Part shown: positions 1 through 8,716 of the stretch, in pieces
Numbering within the stretch: the first letter of the stretch is position 1
Layout: every line of letters begins with the position of its first letter
Source: Mycobacterium dioxanotrophicus
GTDB taxonomy: Bacteria > Actinomycetota > Actinomycetes > Mycobacteriales > Mycobacteriaceae
Reading direction: 5' to 3'
NCBI RefSeq assembly: GCF_002157835.1
Contig: NZ_CP020809.1
Coordinates: 6,944,001-7,008,000, forward strand
DNA: 64,000 bases
Made by a program: the position numbers and the translations under genes
The notes under the pieces: generated by a model
What the model was told of the DNA's origin: nothing
What the model saw: the letters and a program-made list of their open reading frames with translations, nothing else
Databases searched by the model: none

Positions 1-1939
1 ACGCGGCGATCTGGACGTGCGCCGTCGAGGTGCCCTCACCGAACTCGACTGTGCCTACCGCGATCTCATAGAGTCCATCGGAGCACAGCGTCGCGAGCCC
101 GACGGAGATGTGCTCGGTCGGCGGCGCGGTCTCGTGGATCGAACTTGCGGTGCCGACACCGATCAACCAATCGTCGCCGAGAGCCTGTCCGTTGGGGTGC
201 GCCTGCAGCGCCCCATCGACACAGTCGATGCAGGCCGCCAAGCTGTCGTCGGTGAACGCCACATCGTCGGCCTCGTCGTGCACCGACAGCAGCGGGTCAC
301 CGGGCCGAACGATGTTGCGCCGCCGCAACTCCAGCGGGTCGACGCCGAGTGCGACCGCCAGCTCGTGCATCGCCGATTCCATCGCGAACACCGGCTGCGT
401 CATGCCGTAGCCGCGCAGTGCCCCGCTGGGAACGGTGTTGGTGTAGACCGAATATCCATCGAATCGCTTGTTGGGGCAGCGGTATTCCGCGATCGCGGAC
501 CCGCCCGCGAACAGGGTCTCCGCGCCGTGGTTGCCGTAGGCACCGGTGTTGGCCACGTTGCGGAACTGCATCGCGGTGAGCGTGCCGTCCGCGCGGGCAC
601 CGAGTTTGACGGTGATCTTCATCGGGTGCCGGGGTGAGGCGGTGGTGAACTCCTCGCCGCGGGTGTACTCCCAGCATGTCGGGCGACCGGTGTCCAACGT
701 GGCCAGTGCGACCAGGTCTTCACTGATCACCTCCTGCTTGCCGCCGAAGGCACCGCCGACCCGCTTGCAGAACACCCGCAGCTGATCGGGCCGCAGGTCG
801 AACAGGTAGGCGAGCTTGCCTTTGGCGATCCACGGGGACTGCGAACTGGTCCGCACATGCAGCCGGCCGTCTTCCATCCAGGCGATCGATCCGTGCGTCT
901 CCAGATGGGCGTGCTGTACCCGCGGCGAGAAGTAGGTTCCTTCGTGGATGACGTCGGCTTCGGCGAATCCCTGTGCCACATCGCCTATTTCGCCGTGCAA
1001 TTCGATGAGGATGTTGTGTACCGGATCGTGCACGAACGGATCGTCGGATCCATGCAGCTGTGGTGCACCGAACTGCATCGCCTGCTCGGGATCGAACACC
1101 GCGGGCAGCACCTCGTACTCGACGGCCACCTTGCGGCAGCCCTCTTCGGCAGCGCCGATCGTGTCTGCCAGCACCGCCACCACGCGCTGGCCGACGAAGC
1201 GCACCACATTGTCGAGGATGTAGGTGTCGTCGGGGTCGACGAGATGATCGGTGTGGATCGCGGTGGTGAACAGCTTGCGGGGCACGTCTTCCCAGGTGTA
1301 CACGCGGTGCACCCCGGGAACGGCCAGCGCCGCGGACTTGTCGATCGAGACGATGCGCGCGTGCGCGTGGGGCGAGTGCAGCACCTTCAGATGCAGCATG
1401 CCCGGGACGTCGGTGTCCATCGTGTACTCCGCGCGCCCGGTCACGACCCCGGCGCCCGCTGGTGCACCGACGCTCGTCCCGACCGCCTGGCCCGGCGCCG
1501 CCGCCTCGATCGCGGCCACGCCGTTGACGGCGTCTTCGATGGCCCGATACCCGGTGCATCGGCACAGGTTGCCTTTCAAGGCGTGCGGCAGGTCCTTCTT
1601 CTGTTCGTCGGTGAGAGCCGATGCCGTCATGATCATGCCGGGAGTGCAGAAACCGCACTGGAATCCGGGGGCGTCGCGGAACTGCCGCTGCATCGGGTGC
1701 AGGTTCTCGGGGGATCCGAGGCCCTCGATGGTCGTCACTTCGTGCCCGTCCGCGCGGAACGCCGGCGTGATGCAACTGTGTACCGGGCGGCCGTCGAGCC
1801 AGACGGTGCACGCGCCGCAGTCTCCGGCGTCACACCCCTTCTTGACCCCGTGCCAGCCCAGGTGCCGCAGGAATGTGCGCAGGCACTGGCCCGGCTGCGG
1901 TTCTTGTGAGAACGTCTTGCCGTTGACGCTGTAGCTCAT
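1..1939 (-). CDS. Xanthine dehydrogenase/aldehyde oxidase-type molybdenum hydroxylase, fused 2Fe-2S and molybdopterin domains (3' end outside window)
   Basis: This is a molybdenum hydroxylase that oxidises an aldehyde or N-heterocycle; the substrate cannot be read. Translated by hand, it opens with a plant-ferredoxin-type [2Fe-2S] domain with Cys36, Cys41, Cys44 and Cys56. The second [2Fe-2S] domain follows, with Cys95, Cys98, Cys126 and Cys128 (QCGFC ... NLCRC). From about residue 150 the molybdopterin part begins, with VGGAFGGKQE and an ALRGYGMTQ stretch equivalent to the AFRGFG cofactor-binding motif of the family. The small and large subunits, usually separate genes, are therefore one chain here. 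The start ATG (1937-1939) overlaps the stop of the FAD-subunit gene upstream (TGATG), which implies translational coupling. The frame is open to base 1, so roughly the last third, including the catalytic Glu, lies outside the window. The family assignment is firm. Confidence 0.93.
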   Translation of the reverse strand, partial: MSYSVNGKTFSQEPQPGQCLRTFLRHLGWHGVKKGCDAGDCGACTVWLDGRPVHSCITPAFRADGHEVTTIEGLGSPENLHPMQRQFRDAPGFQCGFCTPGMIMTASALTDEQKKDLPHALKGNLCRCTGYRAIEDAVNGVAAIEAAAPGQAVGTSVGAPAGAGVVTGRAEYTMDTDVPGMLHLKVLHSPHAHARIVSIDKSAALAVPGVHRVYTWEDVPRKLFTTAIHTDHLVDPDDTYILDNVVRFVGQRVVAVLADTIGAAEEGCRKVAVEYEVLPAVFDPEQAMQFGAPQLHGSDDPFVHDPVHNILIELHGEIGDVAQGFAEADVIHEGTYFSPRVQHAHLETHGSIAWMEDGRLHVRTSSQSPWIAKGKLAYLFDLRPDQLRVFCKRVGGAFGGKQEVISEDLVALATLDTGRPTCWEYTRGEEFTTASPRHPMKITVKLGARADGTLTAMQFRNVANTGAYGNHGAETLFAGGSAIAEYRCPNKRFDGYSVYTNTVPSGALRGYGMTQPVFAMESAMHELAVALGVDPLELRRRNIVRPGDPLLSVHDEADDVAFTDDSLAACIDCVDGALQAHPNGQALGDDWLIGVGTASSIHETAPPTEHISVGLATLCSDGLYEIAVGTVEFGEGTSTAHVQIAA

Positions 1940-2757
1940 CACAAGCCTCCGAGTTCGGTCCGGATTTCTTCGGCGTAGTGCTTCGCCAGATGCCGGCGAT
2001 GCGCGGGGGTGCCGTTCGGATCGGCGAACCAGGACTCCGGTGCGATCGCGTCGATGTGGTCTTGCAGGGTCTCGGCGGTGGGCATCGTGTCGAACCGCAA
2101 CACCACCGGATGTGTGGTACCCGCGGTGATGGTGAGCATCAGGCCGTCGGTTGTCGGCCCCTGCGTCGCGACCATGAATATGGTGGAGCGGCCGAGCTTG
2201 GTCAGGGTGAATCGTCGGAATGTGTAGCGGTTGCGCAACGCACTGATCGGTATGTACACGCTGCGCAGGATCTCCCCCGGTCGCAGCACGTTGCGGTGGT
2301 CTCCTGTGACGAAATCCCGGGCTGCGACGGTGCGTTCGGTTCCGTCTGCCGCCCACAGGCGATAGGACGCCTCGAGAGCCACGCTCATGGTGGTCATCGG
2401 GCCTGCCGGCAGGGACATGCAGATGTTGCCACCCACCGTTGCGGCATTCCATACCTTGAACGACGCCAGGAACGCCTCACAGCTGGTCCGCAACAGGCTG
2501 CCCGCGGACCAGTCATCCGGCGGCACATACTCGTGGAGCTTCCGCACCGTGCAGGTCGCGCCGATCTGGAGACCTCCGGCGTCCACGACCAGATCGGGCC
2601 AGTCGAGTTCGGTGAGGTCGATCAAGCGGTGCACGCTGGGCTGAGGTTCGGAAAACAGCCATGTCCCCCCGGCCAGCCAGGCATCTCCGACGCTCCAGGC
2701 GGCGCCCGGCGGATTGGGTGGCCAGCGAATGATGTCGGTTACGGTATTGAGATCCAT
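1939..2757 (-). CDS. FAD-binding subunit of a molybdenum hydroxylase (CoxM/XdhB type)
   Basis: This 272-residue protein is the medium, FAD-binding subunit that passes electrons from the Fe-S clusters to the final acceptor. The N-terminal half carries the FAD-binding PCMH fold, with NAATVGGNIC near residue 105 (the usual VGGNI pyrophosphate-binding stretch). The C-terminal half is the CO-dehydrogenase flavoprotein C-terminal domain. It is the first gene of a two-gene operon and its stop overlaps the start of the Mo subunit by one base. Together the genes supply all three cofactor domains of an XDH-type enzyme. The length is normal for the family. The ATG start at 2757 is preceded by a GGAGGTT stretch on the minus strand. 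Confidence 0.92.
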   Translation of the reverse strand: MDLNTVTDIIRWPPNPPGAAWSVGDAWLAGGTWLFSEPQPSVHRLIDLTELDWPDLVVDAGGLQIGATCTVRKLHEYVPPDDWSAGSLLRTSCEAFLASFKVWNAATVGGNICMSLPAGPMTTMSVALEASYRLWAADGTERTVAARDFVTGDHRNVLRPGEILRSVYIPISALRNRYTFRRFTLTKLGRSTIFMVATQGPTTDGLMLTITAGTTHPVVLRFDTMPTAETLQDHIDAIAPESWFADPNGTPAHRRHLAKHYAEEIRTELGGL

Positions 2758-2895
2758 GTGAACCTCCAGCGAACTCGCTGCTCGGCCCGGATTGGCGGCT
2801 CAACTGTATAAAAAGCGCCGTCAATAAGTGAGAGATTGCGCATAGTTCGGGTTCACAGATTCAGCCCAGCGGTCAATCAGCAAACAATCAGCGAC

Positions 2896-3126
2896 TCAGA
2901 GCTGGAGGGCGCGTGGCCGTAAAACCTCTCGTGCGCAACGAATGTCACCCACCGAGCGCGGCCCGTTCACGACGTTGACCTGGACGTTGTAGCCGAGCTC
3001 CTGCAGCTGACCGATCGCTTCGGAAGCCGAGTTGCGGGAGACCGGGCGGCAGCGACTTCGCCGGTCGACCCGAGCACGGCGGTTGCGCGTACCGACCGCA
3101 TCCGCCAAAACCCAGAATGACATCAC
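2896..3126 (-). pseudogene. Possible remnant of a small secreted mycobacterial protein
   Basis: The only stretch resembling a known protein in the 470-base gap between the hydroxylase operon and the lipase gene is a minus-strand frame. It encodes ASEAIGQLQELGYNVQVNVV followed by NGPRS. This resembles the C-terminal half of small secreted mycobacterial proteins in which an alternating 'LQ..GYNVQ.N' segment follows a signal peptide. Upstream of it the frame is Arg-rich, with no signal peptide, and the usual Cys-containing tail is replaced by a short unrelated end. I read it as a decayed copy. The rest of 2758-3226 shows nothing convincing. Confidence 0.3.
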
Positions 3127-3226
3127 CCGATGTCATATATTGAGCCGGCGTGTGTTCGGGGCGGCTGGCACTCATGCCATCGGCAGATGCGGACACCACC
3201 GTGAAATGTCAAGGGGGACATCAATT

Positions 3227-5029
3227 ATGGTGCATGATTCACGCTGCCCGAAAAGTGCCAGACGCTTACCACCGCGCTACGGGCTGGCCGTCGTAGCAGT
3301 CGGCATCGGCATCGCCGGGGCGAGCGGACACGCTGTGGCGTGGGCGGACCCTGGCACGGCCGATTCGCCCAGAACGACAGCGAGCCATTCGAGTGCCACC
3401 ACCGACCACGGCCCCAAGAAATCGACGCAGGACCATCGCACCAGACCTGGTCGGTCGTCGACCAAGGACGACACGCAGGACAAGGGACCCACCGGTGGCA
3501 CAGCAGTGTCGGACACCGACACGAAGCCCACCCAACCGGCCGCGGAAACCGCGAATATCGCTAACCCACAACAGGATTCGACACCAACACAGCGCAAACC
3601 GAGTGCTGTTCGCCAGGACCCCGCCCCGGACACCCCTACCGGAAAGTCCCACGCTGTGCAGGCGGCTCCGACCCGCGTGCGGGCGGCCGCGAAGCAACTG
3701 ACGACGGTGGCTGCCACGCTCACCGGCGGCACCATCAAGACGCAGGCGACCGAACCCAAGCAGCCCGACGCCACTGGGGCGCCCCAACCCAGCCTCAAGA
3801 CCAAGGCGATCCCGCTGACGGCGAAACTCGCCGCGGCCACATCATCGGTCGAGGCGCCGAGCACGCCGACTCCGAGCACTCCGACGCCGCCACAACCGCT
3901 GTCCCCCATCGCCAAGCTCGCCGAGTTGCCGGGCCGCGTCATCAACTCGGTGCTACAAGCGCTCGACATCACCGTCTCTGCCAACGGCCCGAAGAGTCCC
4001 ATCAACTTCCAGCCGGTCGACGAGGCGTTGTTCGCAGCCTTCCGACGCGTCGAAGCGAGTTTGGGATTGGACAAGACACCCGCCGCGCAACCGACACCGC
4101 CACCGCTGACCTACACGGGTCCGGCGACGGGCAAGACTCCTACGGTGTCGCAGTTCCTGAACGCCGCGGCCGCCGAGTACGTGCTCGGCGGCACCCCGGG
4201 CGACTTGAAGCCGTTCACGGTGAACGGCAAGCAGATGCAGTCCACCAATACGCTCTCGGGTGAGTCCGCGAAGGCCTGGGTGACACCGCAGGGGCAGATC
4301 ATCGTCGCCTACCAGGGCACCACCGGCGGCACAAACCTGTTGGCCAACCCGGTGATCGCGGTCTCGCAAATCATCACCGACGCCCAGGTGATCTTCACCA
4401 ACACCACCCCGCAGGCCTTCACCGATTCCCTGGCCTTCGAACAGCAGGTTGCGGCCGAGGCGGCCAAGCAGGGCTACAGCCAGGACGACATCTTCGTCAC
4501 CGGCCACTCGCTGGGTGGATGGGAAGCGGAGTACGTCGCGCAGCAAACCGGCGTCGGTGGCATCGGATTCGAAAGCCCCGGAATCAACACCACAGTGCCT
4601 GGCAACGGCGCCAACTCGGGTTTCGTCAATGTCGAGACCTACGGTGACACCGCCGCGTACTTCTCGACGGATCTGCCTGCGCTGCAACCGTTCGTGCCGC
4701 CGTACGTACCGGGCGGCGGCACCAAACCGCACTACGGCTCGATCGTGATGATCGGCGACCCCAATGCAACGACACCGCTGGTCAACGCCGCCTCGCTGTG
4801 GGGGCCCAATCCGGTGGGCGACGTCATCTTCGTGGTCGACATCTTGGGTAACTTCTTCGAGCATCACCTGCCCGGCATGCAGGCCTACAACCTGGGTGTC
4901 ACGCCTGATCCCGGTGTGGTGCCGTGGCTGGGCGCCACCATGGGGCCGGTGGAAAGCGGCTACGGCGACATGACGATTCCGGAACTGCAGAAGGCGGCGT
5001 CGGATGCGGGCACGTTGATCACGCCGTAA
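3227..5029 (+). CDS. Secreted lipase-like alpha/beta hydrolase with a long Pro/Thr/Ala-rich N-terminal region
   Basis: This is a 600-residue exported hydrolase. The start at 3227 is chosen because AAGGGGGAC lies at the right distance upstream, and a signal peptide follows at once (basic start, hydrophobic core about residues 19-38, cleavage after AVAWA near residue 40). Residues about 42-290 are low-complexity, rich in Thr, Pro, Lys and Ala, as in mycobacterial cell-wall-spanning linkers. The C-terminal half has a class-3-lipase-like fold with the nucleophile elbow TGHSLGG (Ser428) and a later SIVMIGDP/PHYGS segment that could supply acid and His. The substrate is unknown; acylglycerol or cutin-like esters are plausible. 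The gene is monocistronic and convergent with the next gene, 18 bases apart. Confidence 0.8.
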   Translation: MVHDSRCPKSARRLPPRYGLAVVAVGIGIAGASGHAVAWADPGTADSPRTTASHSSATTDHGPKKSTQDHRTRPGRSSTKDDTQDKGPTGGTAVSDTDTKPTQPAAETANIANPQQDSTPTQRKPSAVRQDPAPDTPTGKSHAVQAAPTRVRAAAKQLTTVAATLTGGTIKTQATEPKQPDATGAPQPSLKTKAIPLTAKLAAATSSVEAPSTPTPSTPTPPQPLSPIAKLAELPGRVINSVLQALDITVSANGPKSPINFQPVDEALFAAFRRVEASLGLDKTPAAQPTPPPLTYTGPATGKTPTVSQFLNAAAAEYVLGGTPGDLKPFTVNGKQMQSTNTLSGESAKAWVTPQGQIIVAYQGTTGGTNLLANPVIAVSQIITDAQVIFTNTTPQAFTDSLAFEQQVAAEAAKQGYSQDDIFVTGHSLGGWEAEYVAQQTGVGGIGFESPGINTTVPGNGANSGFVNVETYGDTAAYFSTDLPALQPFVPPYVPGGGTKPHYGSIVMIGDPNATTPLVNAASLWGPNPVGDVIFVVDILGNFFEHHLPGMQAYNLGVTPDPGVVPWLGATMGPVESGYGDMTIPELQKAASDAGTLITP

Positions 5030-5047
5030 CGGGGCGGCCGCGGCTGA

Positions 5048-5851
5048 TCACACCATCGGATCGGTGACCGCTTCCCGCGCGTCGGGCGCTGACCCTGCCT
5101 CGTCAACTTCGTTGTCTTGGGCCAGGATCCACGTTTCACCGGCATCTGCTGCGCGTACCAACGCCCCGTACTCGCCCAGATAATCGGCGACCGCACCGAT
5201 CCACGGCAGCATGGCGAAGTACCGGAAGATCGAGCGCGGGTGCGGCCGTTTGCCGAGTTCCTCGCTGACGGCATTGAGGATGCCGGCCAGGTGCCAGAGC
5301 TTTCCGATGATCGATCTGTCGGACAACTCCGGCCAGGCTTCCTCTGGATCCATTGCAGCGGAAGACTTGTCGAGTTCGCGCCCGCATAGCACCGAGGCCA
5401 GCAGCCGGACCTGCGTCGGCGTATCGGTGATCCCGTACTCACGCGCGACAGCGCATAAGACCAGGGCCTGATTGGCGAATCCGAACACATCCTGGATGGG
5501 CAGTCGTTTGGCCAGAACGCCGAACACTCCGGGAAACGCCACCAAAACGGTATCGATTGCACCCACCCGCCGGACCCACCACTGGATGCGGGCGGTGCGG
5601 TCCTTGCGTTCCCAGGATTGCGTGCCCGGCAGATCGGCGCAGTCAAGCACCCGTGCCGCGAGATTGAACGCCCCACCCAGGCAGCCCGCACCGGCCCCGC
5701 TACCCAGGTCATGGGTGCGACGCCGCAACCCGAGCGGATCGGCCTCAGCCAACACATCGAGGATGACGCCCGCCACACTCACAGCGCGCTGCAGTGCGTC
5801 TGCGACGTCGGCGTCGGACAGGTGTGCTTTCGGCATCACGGAAAGTCCCAT
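5048..5851 (-). CDS. Conserved hypothetical protein (helical)
   Basis: This is a 267-residue, mostly helical protein that I do not recognise at family level. The C-terminal third is acidic (a QDNEVDEAG stretch), and a moderately hydrophobic central part (GAIDTVLVAFPGVFGVLAKR) could contact a membrane, but there is no clear signal peptide or transmembrane block. Codon use matches the neighbours and the frame is clean, so I take it as a real gene. It is convergent with the lipase gene and separated by about 200 bases from the divergent phosphotransferase gene. The ATG at 5851 is chosen; an ATG five codons later is an alternative. Confidence 0.65.
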   Translation of the reverse strand: MGLSVMPKAHLSDADVADALQRAVSVAGVILDVLAEADPLGLRRRTHDLGSGAGAGCLGGAFNLAARVLDCADLPGTQSWERKDRTARIQWWVRRVGAIDTVLVAFPGVFGVLAKRLPIQDVFGFANQALVLCAVAREYGITDTPTQVRLLASVLCGRELDKSSAAMDPEEAWPELSDRSIIGKLWHLAGILNAVSEELGKRPHPRSIFRYFAMLPWIGAVADYLGEYGALVRAADAGETWILAQDNEVDEAGSAPDAREAVTDPMV

Positions 5852-6047
5852 GCCGCCATCTTCGCGGGTGCTGCGGCGGCGTGTCTTGTCAGGAGCCCTC
5901 AGGCCGAGGCCCCTGCCGGACCGATTCGATGCGGAAATTCCGGGTCGGGGACCTTGTCACCAATACCCGATCTCACATCGAGTTTGACGTCAACGGCGCC
6001 GCTCGAGGCTCGTCAACGGCCCGGCCGTACTGTGGCAATGTCGTGGC

Positions 6048-6860
6048 GTGCATACTCCATCGCTGTCAGGCCCACCGGTCGAACCTGTCGCGGTGCCCGC
6101 CGTGGTGACCGCCCTCGCCGGCGATGCCGCGTTGACCCCGGTGTGGCGCAACGAACTCGGTGGGCTGACCTTCCGCCTCGACAGAAGCGATGGGGTGACG
6201 TCGTACGTCAAATGGGTTGCCGCAGGCACTCCGGAGATCGATCTGGTCGGTGAGGCCGAACGGTTGGTGTGGGCGCAGGCGCGGGTCGCCGTGCCGCCGG
6301 TCCTCGACCACGGCACCGACCTCGACGGTGCATGGCTGCTCACAGCGGCCGTGCCGGGACGGTCGGCCGTCGACGCTCACTGGGCCGGGCGCGCCACCGA
6401 CGTCGCCGCCGGGATCGGCCGCGGACTACGGTTGCTGCACGACGCGCTGCCGGTCGATGAATGCCCGTTCGACTGGGGCATCGAACGTCGTCTGCGCCGC
6501 GCCGACGAGCGCATCGCCGCCGGCGAGGGCCCGGCGAACTGGTTCCCCGAGCACCGGCACCTGGATCCCGACGAGGCGCGTGCCCGGCTGGACGCGCCGC
6601 CCGCCGTCGACCGGCTGGTCGTCTGCCACGGCGATGCCTGTGTTCCCAACACCCTGCTGCATGACGACGCGACATTCGCCGCGCACGTCGATCTGGGCTC
6701 GCTTGGGATTGCCGATCGCTGGGCTGATCTGGCGGTGGCCACCTGGAGCCTCGGCTGGGACTTCGGCCCAGGCTTCGACGACGTGCTGTTCGACGCCTAC
6801 GGAATCGACCCCGACCCGCACCGCATCGCCTACTACCGCCTGCTCTACGACCTGGCCTGA
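6048..6860 (+). CDS. Aminoglycoside 3'-phosphotransferase family protein (APH)
   Basis: This 270-residue protein has the kinase-like fold of antibiotic phosphotransferases. The catalytic loop CHGDACVPN (His194, Asp196, Asn201) matches the Brenner motif HGDxxxxN. The metal-binding HVDLGSLGIADRWADLA segment follows, and the chain ends in an IAYYRLLYDL helix like that of APH(3') enzymes. The length is typical of intact APH(3'). Members transfer phosphate from ATP to a 3'- or 3''-hydroxyl of an aminoglycoside; the exact specificity cannot be read. Base composition fits the neighbours and no mobile element is near, so it looks like an intrinsic chromosomal gene. It starts with GTG at 6048. Confidence 0.85.
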   Translation: MHTPSLSGPPVEPVAVPAVVTALAGDAALTPVWRNELGGLTFRLDRSDGVTSYVKWVAAGTPEIDLVGEAERLVWAQARVAVPPVLDHGTDLDGAWLLTAAVPGRSAVDAHWAGRATDVAAGIGRGLRLLHDALPVDECPFDWGIERRLRRADERIAAGEGPANWFPEHRHLDPDEARARLDAPPAVDRLVVCHGDACVPNTLLHDDATFAAHVDLGSLGIADRWADLAVATWSLGWDFGPGFDDVLFDAYGIDPDPHRIAYYRLLYDLA

Positions 6861-7043
6861 TGCACAGTGTGCACCGGCCAGATCGGCAAGCGCGAGAACG
6901 ACTTTGCCCGACCGCATCTCGGCGACCCGGCTCAGGGCATTGCAGCTAGCAGGTATTGCCTTTCCCTGCCAGCAGGTGTCGACACAGCGTCGAGACAGGT
7001 GCAGGATCGGTGGGAGCGCCGGATTCACCGAGGGGGGAACACC

Positions 7044-8153
7044 ATGGCACCCGCGGCTCCCGACGATGCTCCGCGCGGGCCGGACACACCCCCCATCAAT
7101 CGGCGCGCCGTCATGCTCGGCATGGCCGCCGTGGCCGGTGTCGCCGCGATCGACGTCGGCGGATTCGCGTACGCCGGTGGCTGGCTGCGCCCCGACACCT
7201 TGATCCCGGCGCAGTTCGCCGACCGGTTCGAGCAGATCGCGGGCCACCATGACGGCTTCCGGCGCAACCATGCGAAGGGCCTCGCCGCCACCGGCACCTT
7301 CGCAAGCAATGGCGCCGCCGCCGACATCTGCCATGCCGCAGTGTTCGCCAAAGGCACGCTCCCTGTCGACGCGCGCTTCTCGCTGTCGGGTGGGGCACCC
7401 GACCAGGCCGACAAGCCCGCGACCGTGCGTGGCCTGGCGGTCCAGTACCAGTTGCCCAACGGCGAGCAGTGGCGCAGCCCGATGATCAACACCCCGGTGT
7501 TCGTCGACAGCACACCACAGGGGTTCTACGAGCGCATCCTGGCCGCCAAAACCCAGCCGCAGACCGGCAAACCAGACCCTGCCGCGATGTCGGCCTTCCT
7601 GGCCAGACATCCCGAAACCGTTGCCGCGCAGCGCATCATCGCACAGCAGCCACCCACCTCCGGATTCGCCGACAGCACATTCTGGGGGCTCAACGCGTTC
7701 CGGATGACCAACAGCGCGGGCGTCACCGCGCCGGTGCGGTGGATGCTGGTGCCGCAGCAGCAGCCCGGCCAACCTGTCGGAGACGCCGCGAAATCAGATC
7801 CCAACTACCTGTTCGACGCCTTGATCAAAGCCATGGAACGTGGGCCGCAGGCGTGGACGCTGAAAATTGTGGTCGGAGCACCTGAAGACCCCACCAACGA
7901 CGCGACCAAACCCTGGCCGGCAGATCGCCGCACGATCGATGCGGGCACGCTGACCATCGAAGCCGTCCACACCGAGGCGCCGGGCAATGCCCGTGACATC
8001 AACTTCGATCCCCTTGTGCTGCCGCGCGGTATCGCTCCTTCCGACGATCCGCTGCTCGCTGCACGGTCAGCGGTGTACGCGCGGTCGTTCGCGCGACGTG
8101 CGGCAGAACCCAAGCAGCCCAGCGCTGTGAACGTCGAGGCCGCAGCGCGATGA
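7044..8153 (+). CDS. Catalase-family peroxidase (SrpA-like), exported
   Basis: This 369-residue haem protein of the catalase superfamily is much shorter than a classical catalase and resembles the small catalase-related peroxidases. The start at 7044 is chosen for its AGGGGGGAAC ribosome site. Near residue 20 a twin-arginine-like motif, INRRAVMLG, precedes a hydrophobic stretch, so the protein is probably sent out by Tat or anchored by its N-terminus. The core includes the conserved HAKG, FSLSGG, GLAVQY and FWGLNAFRM segments. Its stop overlaps the cytochrome b561 gene by four bases (ATGA), so the pair is translationally coupled. Peroxide or organic hydroperoxide reduction in the cell envelope is inferred. 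Confidence 0.85.
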   Translation: MAPAAPDDAPRGPDTPPINRRAVMLGMAAVAGVAAIDVGGFAYAGGWLRPDTLIPAQFADRFEQIAGHHDGFRRNHAKGLAATGTFASNGAAADICHAAVFAKGTLPVDARFSLSGGAPDQADKPATVRGLAVQYQLPNGEQWRSPMINTPVFVDSTPQGFYERILAAKTQPQTGKPDPAAMSAFLARHPETVAAQRIIAQQPPTSGFADSTFWGLNAFRMTNSAGVTAPVRWMLVPQQQPGQPVGDAAKSDPNYLFDALIKAMERGPQAWTLKIVVGAPEDPTNDATKPWPADRRTIDAGTLTIEAVHTEAPGNARDINFDPLVLPRGIAPSDDPLLAARSAVYARSFARRAAEPKQPSAVNVEAAAR

Positions 8154-8701
8154 GCACTGACCAGCTCACCCCAACGCGCTTCACCGTGGCGTCGCGGTTG
8201 TTGCACTGGTCGATGGCTGCCATGGTGGTCGCCCAGGTACTGCTGGGTGTCACGATGGTCGCATCGCTGGCGTATTACCCGCTGCTGTTGGCGATCCATC
8301 GCCCGCTGGGCATCATCATCCTGCTGTTCGCCGTGGTCCGACTGGGCAACCGGATGCGGCATCACCCACCGCCGTTCCTGGCCACCATGGGCCGCACCGA
8401 ACGCCGCGTCGCCACCTGGTCGGAACGGCTGCTGTATGCGTTGCTGCTTCTGCAACCCCTGGTCGGCTGGGCCATGGTCTCGGCGTCGGGAACGCCCGTC
8501 GTCGTCGGCCCCTGGCGCTTGCCCGCGATCGCGCCCCACAACCTGAACCTGTTCGGCGGCTTGCACATTGCGCATGTCGTGCTGGCGGCCCTGCTGTTCG
8601 TGACGTTCACCGCGCACCTGTGCGCCGTGTTGTTCCACACGCTCGTGCTGCGCGATGGGTTGCTCGACCGCATGGCGCTGTGGCCGTCGAGGAGCCGATG
8701 A
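8150..8701 (+). CDS. Cytochrome b561-type di-haem membrane protein
   Basis: This 183-residue protein has four hydrophobic helices and the histidines expected of bacterial cytochrome b561: His in LLHWSM (helix 1), IHRPLG (helix 2) and GLHIAHV (helix 4). It overlaps the catalase-family gene by ATGA. The likely role is to take electrons from the quinone pool and feed the exported haem peroxidase, a pairing seen elsewhere in bacteria. It ends 15 bases before the convergent amidase gene. No other gene follows in the operon. Confidence 0.88.
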   Translation: MSTDQLTPTRFTVASRLLHWSMAAMVVAQVLLGVTMVASLAYYPLLLAIHRPLGIIILLFAVVRLGNRMRHHPPPFLATMGRTERRVATWSERLLYALLLLQPLVGWAMVSASGTPVVVGPWRLPAIAPHNLNLFGGLHIAHVVLAALLFVTFTAHLCAVLFHTLVLRDGLLDRMALWPSRSR

Positions 8702-8716
8702 CCAGCTTGCTGGATT

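Noticed and set aside
720..1811. A 363-codon minus-strand frame inside the molybdenum hydroxylase gene
   Set aside because: Out of frame with the conserved Fe-S and molybdopterin motifs, which are read continuously in another frame to the window edge.
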